From contig DASWWX010000044.1 in the NCBI GenBank assembly GCA_036405815.1, positions 3,336-67,335 of the forward strand: a stretch of DNA of 64,000 bases, written 5' to 3'. Positions 8,507 to 17,439 of this stretch are shown piece after piece. The notes beneath the pieces are model-generated. The model was given only the letters and a program-made list of their open reading frames with translations, ran no database searches and was not told the origin of the DNA. Each line of letters opens with the position of its first letter. Position 1 is the stretch's first letter. This DNA is from Solimonas sp036405815. GTDB taxonomy: Bacteria; Pseudomonadota; Gammaproteobacteria; Nevskiales; Nevskiaceae. Both the position numbers and the translations under genes were made by a program.

Positions 8507-9118
8507 CTACTGGAAGAGCATCCACAGGCCCATCGCGCCCATCAGGGATCCGATGGCTCTGCCGATGTAGATGCGCGAGACCGAACGGTCCAGAAAACGG
8601 GCGAGCATCTGGCCGCCGAACGCATACAGGTGCAGTGCGATCAGTTCCACGATCACGATCATCACCAACATCACCGTGAGCTGGAGCGCCAGGGGCTGCC
8701 TGGGATTCACGAAGGGCGGCAGCAGGGCGACGTACAAGGCCCACACCTTTGGATTGGTGACGGCTGTCGCGAACCCAAGCCCGGCCAGGGACAGCCGGGT
8801 CTGCGGAATCGGAAAGGACATGGCGCCCTTCTCCGGTGCGTTCTGCCAGGTCTTCCATCCCAGGAAGATCAGGTAGGCGCTGCCGGCAATCTTCAGGACG
8901 CCGAACAGCGCTGGCTGCATATGCAGAACCGCGGCAATGCTCAGCACCGCAGCCACGGCGACGCTGCCCATGCCGGCGAGTTCGCCCAGCATCATCCATT
9001 GCGTCCTGTGGATGCCGATCGTCGTCGCCAAGCTCATGCACAGCATCGAGCACAGCCCCGGGGTCAGCGAGACCAGCAGGCAGGTGGCGACGAAGGCGCC
9101 CAGCAGATGGGTGTCCAC
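8507..9118 (-). CDS. LysE/RhtB family amino-acid exporter
   Basis: 203-aa membrane protein with about six hydrophobic helices. The family's opening LLGAFVATCLLVSLTPGLCSML (SxTPGP-type motif, here TPGL) is present, followed by GIHRTQWMMLGELAGMG and a central YLIFLGWKTWQ. LysE/RhtB proteins export amino acids or derivatives in exchange for protons. It lies between dgdA and the CocE hydrolase on the same strand with short gaps (86 and 10 bases), so it probably clears excess or non-metabolised amino acids released by the neighbouring enzymes (inference). Confidence 0.88.
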   Translation of the reverse strand: MDTHLLGAFVATCLLVSLTPGLCSMLCMSLATTIGIHRTQWMMLGELAGMGSVAVAAVLSIAAVLHMQPALFGVLKIAGSAYLIFLGWKTWQNAPEKGAMSFPIPQTRLSLAGLGFATAVTNPKVWALYVALLPPFVNPRQPLALQLTVMLVMIVIVELIALHLYAFGGQMLARFLDRSVSRIYIGRAIGSLMGAMGLWMLFQ

Positions 9119-9204
9119 AGCGAGTTCTTCCGGGAGTGTTCAGGGCAGGCCGATGACGCGAGCGTCGCAGCCGACACAGGCCGTGCACCGACGCTCAAGC
9201 CCAC

Positions 9205-10509
9205 CTATTGCCGTGTCGCCGCCTTGATGGCGTCGCGCAGGATCGAGAGCCCCAGGTCAATCTCATCGTCCGAAATCGTCAGCGGCGGTGCGATGCGGAA
9301 GACACCACCCATGCCACGCAGGTTGACGATGTTCATCGACAGGCCGAGCCGCATCGCGCAGTCGGTGATGCGCGAACCGAGTTCAGGCGCCGCCGCCTTC
9401 GACACCTTGTCGCTGACGATCTCCATGCCCAGCATCAGGCCGCGACCACGCACGTCGCCGACACAGTCGAACTCGCCCATGATGGATTCCAGCCCCTTGC
9501 GCAGACGGGCACCGGCGACACGCGCGCGACCGGCCAGCTGGTCGCGGGCCAGCACGTTGAGCACGGTCAGGCCGATGGCCGCCGGCAGCGGGTCCGAGAC
9601 GTGTGTGGTGTAGAACAGGAAGCCGCGCTCGTGGCACAGCGCCTCGGTCTCCGCGGACGCCAGCACCGCCGCCAGCGGCAAGCCCGCACCCAGCGTCTTC
9701 GACAGCGTGAGAATGTCGGGCACCACGCCGTCGCGCTCGAAGGCGAACGTCGTGCCGGTGCGACCGATGCCGGTCTGCGCCTCGTCCAGCACCAGCATCA
9801 TGCCGCGCTCCCTGCACTTGGCCTGCAGCGCAGCGAGATAGCCTTCGGGCAGTTCGAGGATGCCGCCGGAACTCAGGATGGGTTCGGCGATGAAGGCCGC
9901 CAGCGAACCCGTCGACTGGCGGTCGACCAGCTCGAAGCCGTAGTCGAGCTCGGCGCGCCAGTCGTACTGGCCGTTGTTGAGGAAGGTGGGGCGATAGGCG
10001 TTCGGCGCCATGATCGCCATGCCGCCGACGTTCATCGGCCCGTAGCCGCGGCGCCCGGCCGAGTACGTGGACGACGCCGCGCCGCCGGTCATGCCGTGCC
10101 AGGACTGGCCGAAGCCGACGACTTCGTAGCCACGCGTCGCCATGCGGGCCATCTTCAGCGCGGCCTCGTTGGACTCGGCACCGGTGCTCAGCAGCATCAC
10201 GCGGTCGAGGCCCGGCGGCGCCAGTGCCGCGAGCGCCTCGGAGAGTTCGACGACCGGTTCGGACAGCATGCTGCTGTGGATGTGCGCGAGCTTGCCGATC
10301 CACTCGCCGACCGTGGCCGCGATCTCCGGATGGCTGTGCCCGAGGATCGCGCTCATCTGGCCGGACGTGAAATCCAGCAGCCGGCGACCGTCGGCGTCGT
10401 ACAGGAACGAACCTTCGCCGCGCACCGGCACGAAATCGGCGAAGGTGCCGCCGTAGCGAATCATCGAAGCCGCGGCACGCTTCAGCAGCGGGTTTGACAT
10501 GGAATCCAT
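9205..10509 (-). CDS. dgdA: 2,2-Dialkylglycine decarboxylase (PLP, aminotransferase class III)
   Basis: 434-aa PLP enzyme that decarboxylates and transaminates dialkylglycines such as alpha-aminoisobutyrate (Aib) to a ketone, then passes the amino group to pyruvate. The residues defining the Burkholderia enzyme are all here, one number lower: Gln51 in TSGQMSAILGHSHPE, Trp137 and Met140 in SWHGM, Asp242 and Gln245 in DEAQTG, Lys271 in LSKTLG, Thr302 in THVSDPL and Arg405 in FRIAPPLT. The Gln in TSGQM distinguishes decarboxylases from ordinary class III aminotransferases. Start ATG 10509; a second ATG three codons later is possible. It lies within the minus-strand operon between the ABC/M1 fusion and LysE. 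In Burkholderia, dgdA is controlled by a LysR-type protein, DgdR. Confidence 0.93.
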   Translation of the reverse strand: MDSMSNPLLKRAAASMIRYGGTFADFVPVRGEGSFLYDADGRRLLDFTSGQMSAILGHSHPEIAATVGEWIGKLAHIHSSMLSEPVVELSEALAALAPPGLDRVMLLSTGAESNEAALKMARMATRGYEVVGFGQSWHGMTGGAASSTYSAGRRGYGPMNVGGMAIMAPNAYRPTFLNNGQYDWRAELDYGFELVDRQSTGSLAAFIAEPILSSGGILELPEGYLAALQAKCRERGMMLVLDEAQTGIGRTGTTFAFERDGVVPDILTLSKTLGAGLPLAAVLASAETEALCHERGFLFYTTHVSDPLPAAIGLTVLNVLARDQLAGRARVAGARLRKGLESIMGEFDCVGDVRGRGLMLGMEIVSDKVSKAAAPELGSRITDCAMRLGLSMNIVNLRGMGGVFRIAPPLTISDDEIDLGLSILRDAIKAATRQ

Positions 10510-10549
10510 CCGTCGTTGATATGGTATTGAGCGCCGTCGTCAGACGGCT

Positions 10550-13500
10550 TCATTCGCGCACCACGGCTAGGACGTTGTCCGCCGGAGTGCTGTCGATGTA
10601 CTTGCTGTAGGGGTCGGCGCCGACGAACTTTGGCTCGCGGTCGACGACCAGGTTCAACGTCTGCCTGCCGCTGCGCACCGGCTGGTGCTGCAGGAAGTAG
10701 ACGCTGTCCGCGGTGAAGTCCGGCGCGCCGGGCTGCACGGCGAACACGCCGACGTCGATCACGGTCTCCAGCGGCGCTTCGGCCTGCACGCCCTTGCCGT
10801 CCGCGTAGTGCTTGCGCGCATCGATCTCGACGGCCACGTCCCACTTTCCATCGGGCCGCGGCGTCGCCTTGGCCTGCACGACCTTGAAGTCGTAGGTCGT
10901 GATCTTCTCGAACAGGTCGGCGATCAGCGGCTGCAGCTCGGGACTGGCCTGCTCGCGCAGGCGCCGCGTCAGGTCACGCGACGTCGGATAGGGCGGGCCC
11001 TTGAACGCGTAATCCTCGATCAGGGAACGCAGCGCACGGTTGACCGCTTCCTCCCCCATCAGGTCCTTGAGCAGGTACATGACCATGCCGCCCTTGGTGT
11101 AGCGGATGTGGGCCTGCTCCTCGACCTGCTCCAGCGGAACCTCGCCGGTGATGTCGCTGCCGCGGGCACGCAGGTAGTAGTCCAGCGACCAGCGCAGGAA
11201 GCCGTGGATCTCCGACGGCCCGTACATCTGCTCCATCACCATCAGCGCGGAGTACTCGGCGAGCGTCTCCGTCAGCACGGTTTGGCCCTGCATGTCGGCG
11301 CCGATGACCTGGTGCGCCCACCACTGGTGCGCGACCTCGTGCGCGGTGACGCGCGTCACACCGTCGTGACGCTTGCCCTGCGGATCGCCGAGGATGAAGC
11401 CGGCGGCCTCGGAGTAGGCGATCGTGCCCGGGTACGCCTGCGCGAAATTGCGGTAGGCCGGGAACTCGGCGATGCGCAGGTGCTTGAACTGGTAGGGACT
11501 GAAGTGCGTGGAGTAGTACTCCAGCGAAGCCTTCATTGCGCGCATCATCCGCTCGACGTTGTAGACGTGGTCCGGGTGGTGGTAGATCTCCAGCGCGACG
11601 TCGTTCCAGGTTTCGCGGCGTTCGGCGTAGCGCGCCGACAGCACCGTGAAGAAGTGGTGGATCGGCGCCGTGGTCTTGAAGTGGACCTTGCGTCGTGCGC
11701 CGTCGACGTCGTCGGCGACGCGCTCGCCCGGCGCGACCACGATTTGGTCCGCCGCCGCCGAGACCGTGATCTCGGCGTTGACCCAGTCGCTGTCCGGCCG
11801 GAAGTAGTGATTGCCGCGCGGGCCCTGGTCGTCGAGTTGCGGCGGGCGCAGTTCGTCGCTCAGGCCGTAGCGGCGGCGCGCGGTCCGGTCCTGCAGGGCA
11901 TACAGGTTGTGCACGCCGAGGATCGGCGTGATCTCCCAGCTCGCGAGGAAGGTGCCGTTCTCGACGACGCGATTCTCGTTGCCGCCGTTGCGGAAGCCGC
12001 GCTGCTCGCGCACGGTCTCGAAGCGGATCTCCGCGGTCTGGCCCGGCTGCAGCGGCGAGTCGAAGCGGTAGATGCGGAAGTGCAGGTCGGGGATCTCCTT
12101 GACCAGCGTCGCGCCGGCCACTTCCAGCGCGCGCAACTGCAGGTCCGGAACCGCATCGGCGCCGAGCCAGCCTCCGCGCTCGAGCTGCCGCGCCCAGAAC
12201 ACGGGAATGTCGCTGAGCGGTTCGGCGGTCTTGTTCTCGACCACAAAGCGGCCGCGGGTGGTCACGCGCGGAACGTCAGTCTCGATGTCGATGTCCAGCG
12301 CCACATCAGTGATACGCGGCGGCGTCAACGACTTGTAGGCGAACAGCTGGCGCTCGTACTCGGCCGACCAGCGCTCGCTGTCCATCGCCGTACGCCACTC
12401 GTTGAGCACACGCGTGTTGTAGACCACCACGCCGCCGGCACCCACCATCACGACCGCCGCGCCCGCGAGCAGCCACGCGGAACGCCCCGTCAGGCGCGAC
12501 GGCAGTTGCCGCAGCCGCTGACCCAGCGTGGCCGTGCCGCCGCGGCGCCACAGCCCGTAGGCCAGCAGCGCGAGGATCGCCGCGGCGCCGGTCCAGTACA
12601 GGCGGTACCACGCGGCGTAGCGCGCGAATTCGCCTTGCCCGTTCATGTCCGACAACGGCACCGGCGAGGTGCTGCCGAAGAGATAGAGATGGTCTTCCCA
12701 GCCGAGCTTCGGCAGCGCGATCTTCGCCGCGAGCAGCAGCAACACCACCAGCAGACCGCTGTACTTGTTGGGTACCAGCACCTGGATGAACACCGCGAGC
12801 ACCGCGAACTGTGCCATCGTCACCAGCCAGGGCAGCAGGTACCAGGTCGCGTACTTGGCGAACTCGAAGTGGTAGAAACCCTTCAGCGCCTGCACCCCGA
12901 TCGCGGCAACCGCGCTCAGCACCACCATCATCAGCAGCACGATGGCGATGGCGATGATCTTCGGCACCACGAACACCCAGTCGGCCGCCGGCGTGGCGCC
13001 GACGATGTCGTGCATGCGCCGTTCGCGGTCGCGCCAGACCAGCTCGCCCGCGTAGAACGCCGCGATCGCGAGCGGGATCATCCCCAGTTCCTCGGCCAGC
13101 GCATTCACCAGGATGCGCGTGACCGGCAGCGTGATGCTGACGAGATCGTCGCCGGCGAACCAGAGCACGATCAGGTTGTTGCCGAGCGCGATCGCCAGCA
13201 GCACCAGGAACACCGGGCTGCGCAGCACGCTCATCACGTCGAAGCGCGTCAGCGCGACCAGCGGCGCCCAGCCCAGCGAGCGCGTCGCCGGCGCGCGCGT
13301 GGCGCCGGCCTTCAGTAACGGCGACGGCTCATCGACCGTCACGGCAGCCGACGCGGCCTTGCGCGCGGCCTGCGGCGACTGGCCGGTGGCGCCCGCGCGG
13401 CTGAACACGCGCCAGGTCCAGGCCAACAGGGCACCGGCGACCGCGAGCCACAGCAGGCGGTTCTCGAGCAGCACGCCGGTCAGCGGTGCCAGTTGCGCAT

Positions 13501-14182
13501 TGCGCTCGGTCGGCGACCAGTACTGCGTCAGCACCTTGAAGGCCGACAGCCCGAACGGATCCAGCAGCGCCGCCGTCGCCTGCACGTCCGGCTGGTTCAG
13601 GTAGCGCTGCGACAGCAGGTAGACCATCAGCAGCACGATGGCGGCGACGTAGGTCGATAACATCGACCGCGTCGTCGTCGCCAGCGCGAACAGGCCGGCA
13701 CCGAGGATGAACAACGTCGGCATGCACAGCACGAAGTACGTATACAGATACGCCTCCACCCGGAAGGCGCCGACCGTCGCCGGGTCCAGCCACGGCATGG
13801 CGGCGGCGCTGATGGCGCCGATCGGCACGCTGAGGAAGACCAGACAGCTGGCGCCGAAGGCACCCAGGAAACGGCCGAACAGATAGTCGAACTTCGAAAG
13901 GCTGGTGGTGCGGATGATCGGCGAGAAGCGGGTCTCGTCGTCCCGCAGGATCACGTTCGAGACGAACGTGGTCAGGATGAAGATCGCGAAGACGCCCATG
14001 ATCATGCCCATCTGCGCGACCGCGTAGGGCGAGTTGCGCACCACGTAACCGCCCCAGCCGACGCGCAGCGTGTCCGACAGCACCCACCAGAATGTCAGCC
14101 CGAAGAAGATCAGGCTGGTGATCCAGAAGATCGGCGTCGTCGCCTGGTACCGCAGTTCGAAACCTGCAACGTGACGGAGCAT
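10550..14182 (-). CDS. ABC transporter permease fused to M1-family metallopeptidase
   Basis: 1210-aa two-part protein. Residues 1 to about 590 form an ABC-2-type membrane region with two sets of helices (starting MLRHVAGFELRYQATTPIF and again near LTRFDVMSVLRSPVFLVLL). After one more helix (WLLAGAAVVMVGAGGVVVY) comes an extracytoplasmic M1 aminopeptidase-like domain. Its zinc site is HEVAHQWW (about 946-953) with the third ligand Glu in TETLAEYSA about 20 residues later. The usual M1 exopeptidase motif GAMEN is replaced by GTIAYSE, keeping one Glu. The partner ATPase starts immediately upstream (9-base gap). The permease may move the peptidase's substrate or product, or tether it at the membrane (inference). 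Confidence 0.88.
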   Translation of the reverse strand: MLRHVAGFELRYQATTPIFWITSLIFFGLTFWWVLSDTLRVGWGGYVVRNSPYAVAQMGMIMGVFAIFILTTFVSNVILRDDETRFSPIIRTTSLSKFDYLFGRFLGAFGASCLVFLSVPIGAISAAAMPWLDPATVGAFRVEAYLYTYFVLCMPTLFILGAGLFALATTTRSMLSTYVAAIVLLMVYLLSQRYLNQPDVQATAALLDPFGLSAFKVLTQYWSPTERNAQLAPLTGVLLENRLLWLAVAGALLAWTWRVFSRAGATGQSPQAARKAASAAVTVDEPSPLLKAGATRAPATRSLGWAPLVALTRFDVMSVLRSPVFLVLLAIALGNNLIVLWFAGDDLVSITLPVTRILVNALAEELGMIPLAIAAFYAGELVWRDRERRMHDIVGATPAADWVFVVPKIIAIAIVLLMMVVLSAVAAIGVQALKGFYHFEFAKYATWYLLPWLVTMAQFAVLAVFIQVLVPNKYSGLLVVLLLLAAKIALPKLGWEDHLYLFGSTSPVPLSDMNGQGEFARYAAWYRLYWTGAAAILALLAYGLWRRGGTATLGQRLRQLPSRLTGRSAWLLAGAAVVMVGAGGVVVYNTRVLNEWRTAMDSERWSAEYERQLFAYKSLTPPRITDVALDIDIETDVPRVTTRGRFVVENKTAEPLSDIPVFWARQLERGGWLGADAVPDLQLRALEVAGATLVKEIPDLHFRIYRFDSPLQPGQTAEIRFETVREQRGFRNGGNENRVVENGTFLASWEITPILGVHNLYALQDRTARRRYGLSDELRPPQLDDQGPRGNHYFRPDSDWVNAEITVSAAADQIVVAPGERVADDVDGARRKVHFKTTAPIHHFFTVLSARYAERRETWNDVALEIYHHPDHVYNVERMMRAMKASLEYYSTHFSPYQFKHLRIAEFPAYRNFAQAYPGTIAYSEAAGFILGDPQGKRHDGVTRVTAHEVAHQWWAHQVIGADMQGQTVLTETLAEYSALMVMEQMYGPSEIHGFLRWSLDYYLRARGSDITGEVPLEQVEEQAHIRYTKGGMVMYLLKDLMGEEAVNRALRSLIEDYAFKGPPYPTSRDLTRRLREQASPELQPLIADLFEKITTYDFKVVQAKATPRPDGKWDVAVEIDARKHYADGKGVQAEAPLETVIDVGVFAVQPGAPDFTADSVYFLQHQPVRSGRQTLNLVVDREPKFVGADPYSKYIDSTPADNVLAVVRE

Positions 14183-14191
14183 GTCGTCGTC

Positions 14192-15070
14192 TCAGACCGC
14201 GCGACGTCCGCTGAACAGCGTCGAGAAATACGCGTCCTCGAGGCTGGCTTCCGCCGCGACGAATCCTTCTCCGGGATTCGTGTCCGCGAGCACATGGATG
14301 TACGTGCGCCCGCCATAGAGGCGGGTGGCGATGACGTCGCAGGCCTCGCGGTACGCGTCGAGTTCGCGCTTATCGATGGTCTTGCGCCAGATGCGGCCGC
14401 GAACCGCCTCGATGAGTTCCCTCGGCGTGCCCTCGCGCACGATGCGACCGCCCATCAGCATGGCGGTGCGCTGACACAGCTTCGAGATGTCCTCGACGAT
14501 GTGCGTCGAGAGGATGACGACCGTGCTCTCGGCGATCTCCGCCAGCAGGTTGAGGAAACGGTTGCTCTCTTCTGGATCGAGGCCGGCGGTCGGTTCATCG
14601 ACGATCACCAGCCGCGGATCGCCCATCAGCGCCTGGGCGATGCCCCAGCGCTGGCGCATGCCGCCGGAGAACCCGGCGACGGCCTTGTCGCGCACCGCCC
14701 ACAGGTTGACCTTGTGCAGCAGCGCCTCGACCACCTCGCGGCGCTCGGCACGCTGCGCATAGCCCTTAAGCACAGCGATGTGCTCGAGCATCTCGTAGGC
14801 GGACACGCGCGGATAGACACCGAAGTCTTGCGGCAGGTAGCCCAGCGTTCGACGCAACGCCTCAGGATTCTCCAGCACGTTGATCGAATCGAACTGGATG
14901 GCGCCCGATGTCGGAACCTGCAGCGTGGCGATACAGCGCATCAGCGACGACTTGCCGGCACCGTTGGGCCCCAGCAGGCCGAACATGCCGGGCGGCACCT
15001 CAAGCGAAACCGAATCCAACGCACGCGTGCCGTTCGGATAGGTGTGGCAGATGTTGGAGATCTTGAGCAC
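14192..15070 (-). CDS. ABC transporter ATP-binding protein
   Basis: 292-aa ATPase of the ABC-2 group. Walker A is GPNGAGKSSL (about 35-44), the Q-loop region LPQDFGVYP, the signature FSGGMRQRWGIAQAL, Walker B LVIVDEPTAGLDP and the switch His in STHIVED. The last ~70 residues form the usual C-terminal extension. Its stop is 9 bases before the start of the permease/M1 fusion, so the two almost certainly form one complex. The acylase gene ends 71 bases upstream on the same strand. Confidence 0.95.
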   Translation of the reverse strand: MLKISNICHTYPNGTRALDSVSLEVPPGMFGLLGPNGAGKSSLMRCIATLQVPTSGAIQFDSINVLENPEALRRTLGYLPQDFGVYPRVSAYEMLEHIAVLKGYAQRAERREVVEALLHKVNLWAVRDKAVAGFSGGMRQRWGIAQALMGDPRLVIVDEPTAGLDPEESNRFLNLLAEIAESTVVILSTHIVEDISKLCQRTAMLMGGRIVREGTPRELIEAVRGRIWRKTIDKRELDAYREACDVIATRLYGGRTYIHVLADTNPGEGFVAAEASLEDAYFSTLFSGRRAV

Positions 15071-15141
15071 AGCAGCCCTCTACGAGTTGCAGCGGCCTTG
15101 CCGCGATTGGCGGGTTGGGTCGAGTAGGTCGCGCCGCGGCC

Positions 15142-17439
15142 TCATTGCCGCAGCGGGAATGGCGCACCGATGGCGTCCGCGGCGATCTCCGTCGCGGAGA
15201 ACGGGAAACGGTGGAGCTGCTTTTTCGAGAACTCCCGCGTCTGGTCGGCGTAGTGCGGCGACGCCGGGTCGCTGGACTGCGAATACGTGAGGTTCGCCTT
15301 CGCGACCGGGCCGTCATCGTCGAAGGTCACCGACTGCACGTAGCTGGCGCCGAAGATCACCAGGTAGCCGTCGCCGCCGGGCACTGTTTTCGTGTAATTG
15401 AGCGTGCCGCCGGACTGCAGGCCGGAGATCGGGATGCGTTCGTCGCCGCGCACGGCGAACTGCGCGACGGACAGCGGCGCATCAGCGGCCAGGCCCAGCT
15501 TCTTCATCTCGTCTGCAGCGAGTCCCAGCGCTGCCAGCAGTTCGTCGGCGATCTTGCCGTCGGTGACCAGATCGCGTGGCGTGTTGATCATGTCGTCCGG
15601 ATCGAACGGCACCTTCCAGATGTCGGCACGACTCGCGACCTTGAGCCAGAACTGGTTGAACAACATCGCGCCGCGGCTGTCGAGCTCGGCCTTGCCGTCC
15701 CACTTCGCCAGCGCCGCGCAGGCCTCGGCCGGCGCGCCAAGCCTCGCCTGCGAGCGATTGCAGAGCTTGAGCAGCGCCGGCCGCGCGATCTCGTCGACGA
15801 GCACCTTGTTGCCGAACATCGTCTGCGCGGCGACGTCGAGGTCGAACTTGCCCGCGTCCAGCACGCGGCGGATCTCGGCGATGCCGGAGCGCGTACGCAG
15901 ATTGCCGAGGCCCGGATCGCGCCCCATGATCGGACCGAGTTGCTGCAGCGCCGCCGGATTCGACCAGCGATAGGTGTCGTTGCTGTTCTGCACGTAGTCG
16001 CGGCGGTACAGCGTCGCCATCTGCGACGCCGGCAACAGACCCGGTTCGGCCGCATCCGGCGATTGCGCCCAGGCACAGTCGGCGCGACTGCCGTCGAGCA
16101 CGACGAGCTCCTGCAGCATTCCCGGCAGGCGCGCTTCGATGCCGCCACAGGACGCGAGGCGCTCGGCCGAAACGTTCGGCACCGCGGTGATGTCCGCGTA
16201 TAGCGCGTCGCCGTGACGATCCGCAGCCATCGTGTTGATGAACGGCGCGCCGAGATACCGGGCGAGCGCGTCGCGGATGTCCCGCACCGTCTTCGCGCGC
16301 CCCATTGCCAGCCAGGTGTCACCGGTGCGGATGTTGCCGCGGTTGGCATCGGCCAGCGCGTAGGCGGTCTGCTTCGTCCATTCGTACTTGCCCGGCAGCG
16401 ACATGAGCGGGCCGTAGCGCGTTACATAGAGCGTGCGCACGATCGGCGCGCCGTCCTGGTTCTCGATACGGATCTCGCGACGCGTCATCGCCTCGCGCCG
16501 GCCATCCACGATGTAGGCCGTCGCATCGGCCGGATCGAGCGCCAGCTTGTACAGCGTCATATGCGCGGCCATGTCGACGGTGTGCGTCCAGGCGACATCG
16601 CGGTTAAATCCGATGCCGATGTACGGCAGCGTCACGATCGCCGCCCCGGCGACATCGATCCGCCCCGGAATCGTCAGCTGCATCTCATAGAAGCGATTGG
16701 TGCCAAGCCACGGGAAGTGCGGATTGGCCAGAACCAGGCCCTTGCCGTTGGTCGTCGCCTCGCCACCGAAGGCCCAGCCGTTGCTACCCGGCAGCGTGAC
16801 GTCATCGATCGACGGCAACGCCACGGCGCTGAGCCTGACGGCATCCGTCGGCGGTGCGGCGTTGGCGATCTGCGCCGCGAACATGCCCGACGACGACTGG
16901 ATCGCGAAGGCATTGAGTGACAGCAGCACGTCATCGCTGGTGATCTCGCGCACCCACGGCTGGCCGGCACACGCAGCCGGGAGTGCATCCTTGTGATCCT
17001 TCAAGTAGCGGTTGTAGCCGGCGACCCAGCCATCGACCAGATCGCGATAGTCCGACGAGCGGCGCGCGAAGGCGCTGCGCATCGCCGGCAGGTCGGACAC
17101 GGCAAGGTAATAGATGTCGCTGTCGACATTCTTGCCGGGCACCAAGCCGATCACGGTCTTGCCGTTTGCGCCGAAGAACTTCGAGCGCTGGCCGGTGTAG
17201 CTCACATAGGCATCGGCGAGCAGGCAGAGGTTGTCCTGCGCGCGCGTATAGCCCGCACCAAAACCGAGGCCGCGATAGTCCGCCGCCTGGATGTGCGGAA
17301 TGCCGAACGTCGTGCGTGTGATCGTCGCCTCGAACTTCACGCCGGTCTGCGGTGGAAGGCCGGCACAGGCAGACAGCGCGATCGTCGCAGCCACCGTCGC
17401 GGCCACGATCAGAGCGCGGGAAAGCGGAAGGGTCTTCAT
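15142..17439 (-). CDS. Penicillin acylase family N-acyl amidohydrolase (Ntn hydrolase), lipoprotein
   Basis: 765-aa member of the penicillin/AHL acylase family, which cleaves the amide bond of N-acyl amino compounds. The N-terminus is a lipoprotein signal ending LSAC-AGLPPQ (Cys about 24). Then come ITRTTFGIPHIQAADYRGLGFGAGYTRAQD, a typical alpha-subunit start, and the autocatalytic junction LPGSNGWAFGG. Ser219 should become the free N-terminal nucleophile of the beta chain. Length fits the family (about 750-850). Its ATG overlaps the TonB receptor stop by four bases (ATGA), implying translational coupling: receptor and acylase work together. Candidate substrates include acyl-homoserine lactones, lipopeptides or N-acylated peptides; the operon favours an acylated peptide (inference). 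Confidence 0.88.
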   Translation of the reverse strand: MKTLPLSRALIVAATVAATIALSACAGLPPQTGVKFEATITRTTFGIPHIQAADYRGLGFGAGYTRAQDNLCLLADAYVSYTGQRSKFFGANGKTVIGLVPGKNVDSDIYYLAVSDLPAMRSAFARRSSDYRDLVDGWVAGYNRYLKDHKDALPAACAGQPWVREITSDDVLLSLNAFAIQSSSGMFAAQIANAAPPTDAVRLSAVALPSIDDVTLPGSNGWAFGGEATTNGKGLVLANPHFPWLGTNRFYEMQLTIPGRIDVAGAAIVTLPYIGIGFNRDVAWTHTVDMAAHMTLYKLALDPADATAYIVDGRREAMTRREIRIENQDGAPIVRTLYVTRYGPLMSLPGKYEWTKQTAYALADANRGNIRTGDTWLAMGRAKTVRDIRDALARYLGAPFINTMAADRHGDALYADITAVPNVSAERLASCGGIEARLPGMLQELVVLDGSRADCAWAQSPDAAEPGLLPASQMATLYRRDYVQNSNDTYRWSNPAALQQLGPIMGRDPGLGNLRTRSGIAEIRRVLDAGKFDLDVAAQTMFGNKVLVDEIARPALLKLCNRSQARLGAPAEACAALAKWDGKAELDSRGAMLFNQFWLKVASRADIWKVPFDPDDMINTPRDLVTDGKIADELLAALGLAADEMKKLGLAADAPLSVAQFAVRGDERIPISGLQSGGTLNYTKTVPGGDGYLVIFGASYVQSVTFDDDGPVAKANLTYSQSSDPASPHYADQTREFSKKQLHRFPFSATEIAADAIGAPFPLRQ

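Noticed and set aside
10685..13318. 877-codon open frame on the plus strand
   Set aside because: Lies wholly antisense to the ABC/M1 fusion gene; its His/Arg/Gln-rich composition is typical of a high-GC shadow frame.
15142..17439. Assigning the acylase as a quorum-quenching PvdQ/QuiP enzyme
   Set aside because: The fold allows it, but there is no pyoverdine or AHL context and the operon points to acylated peptides; kept only as an alternative.
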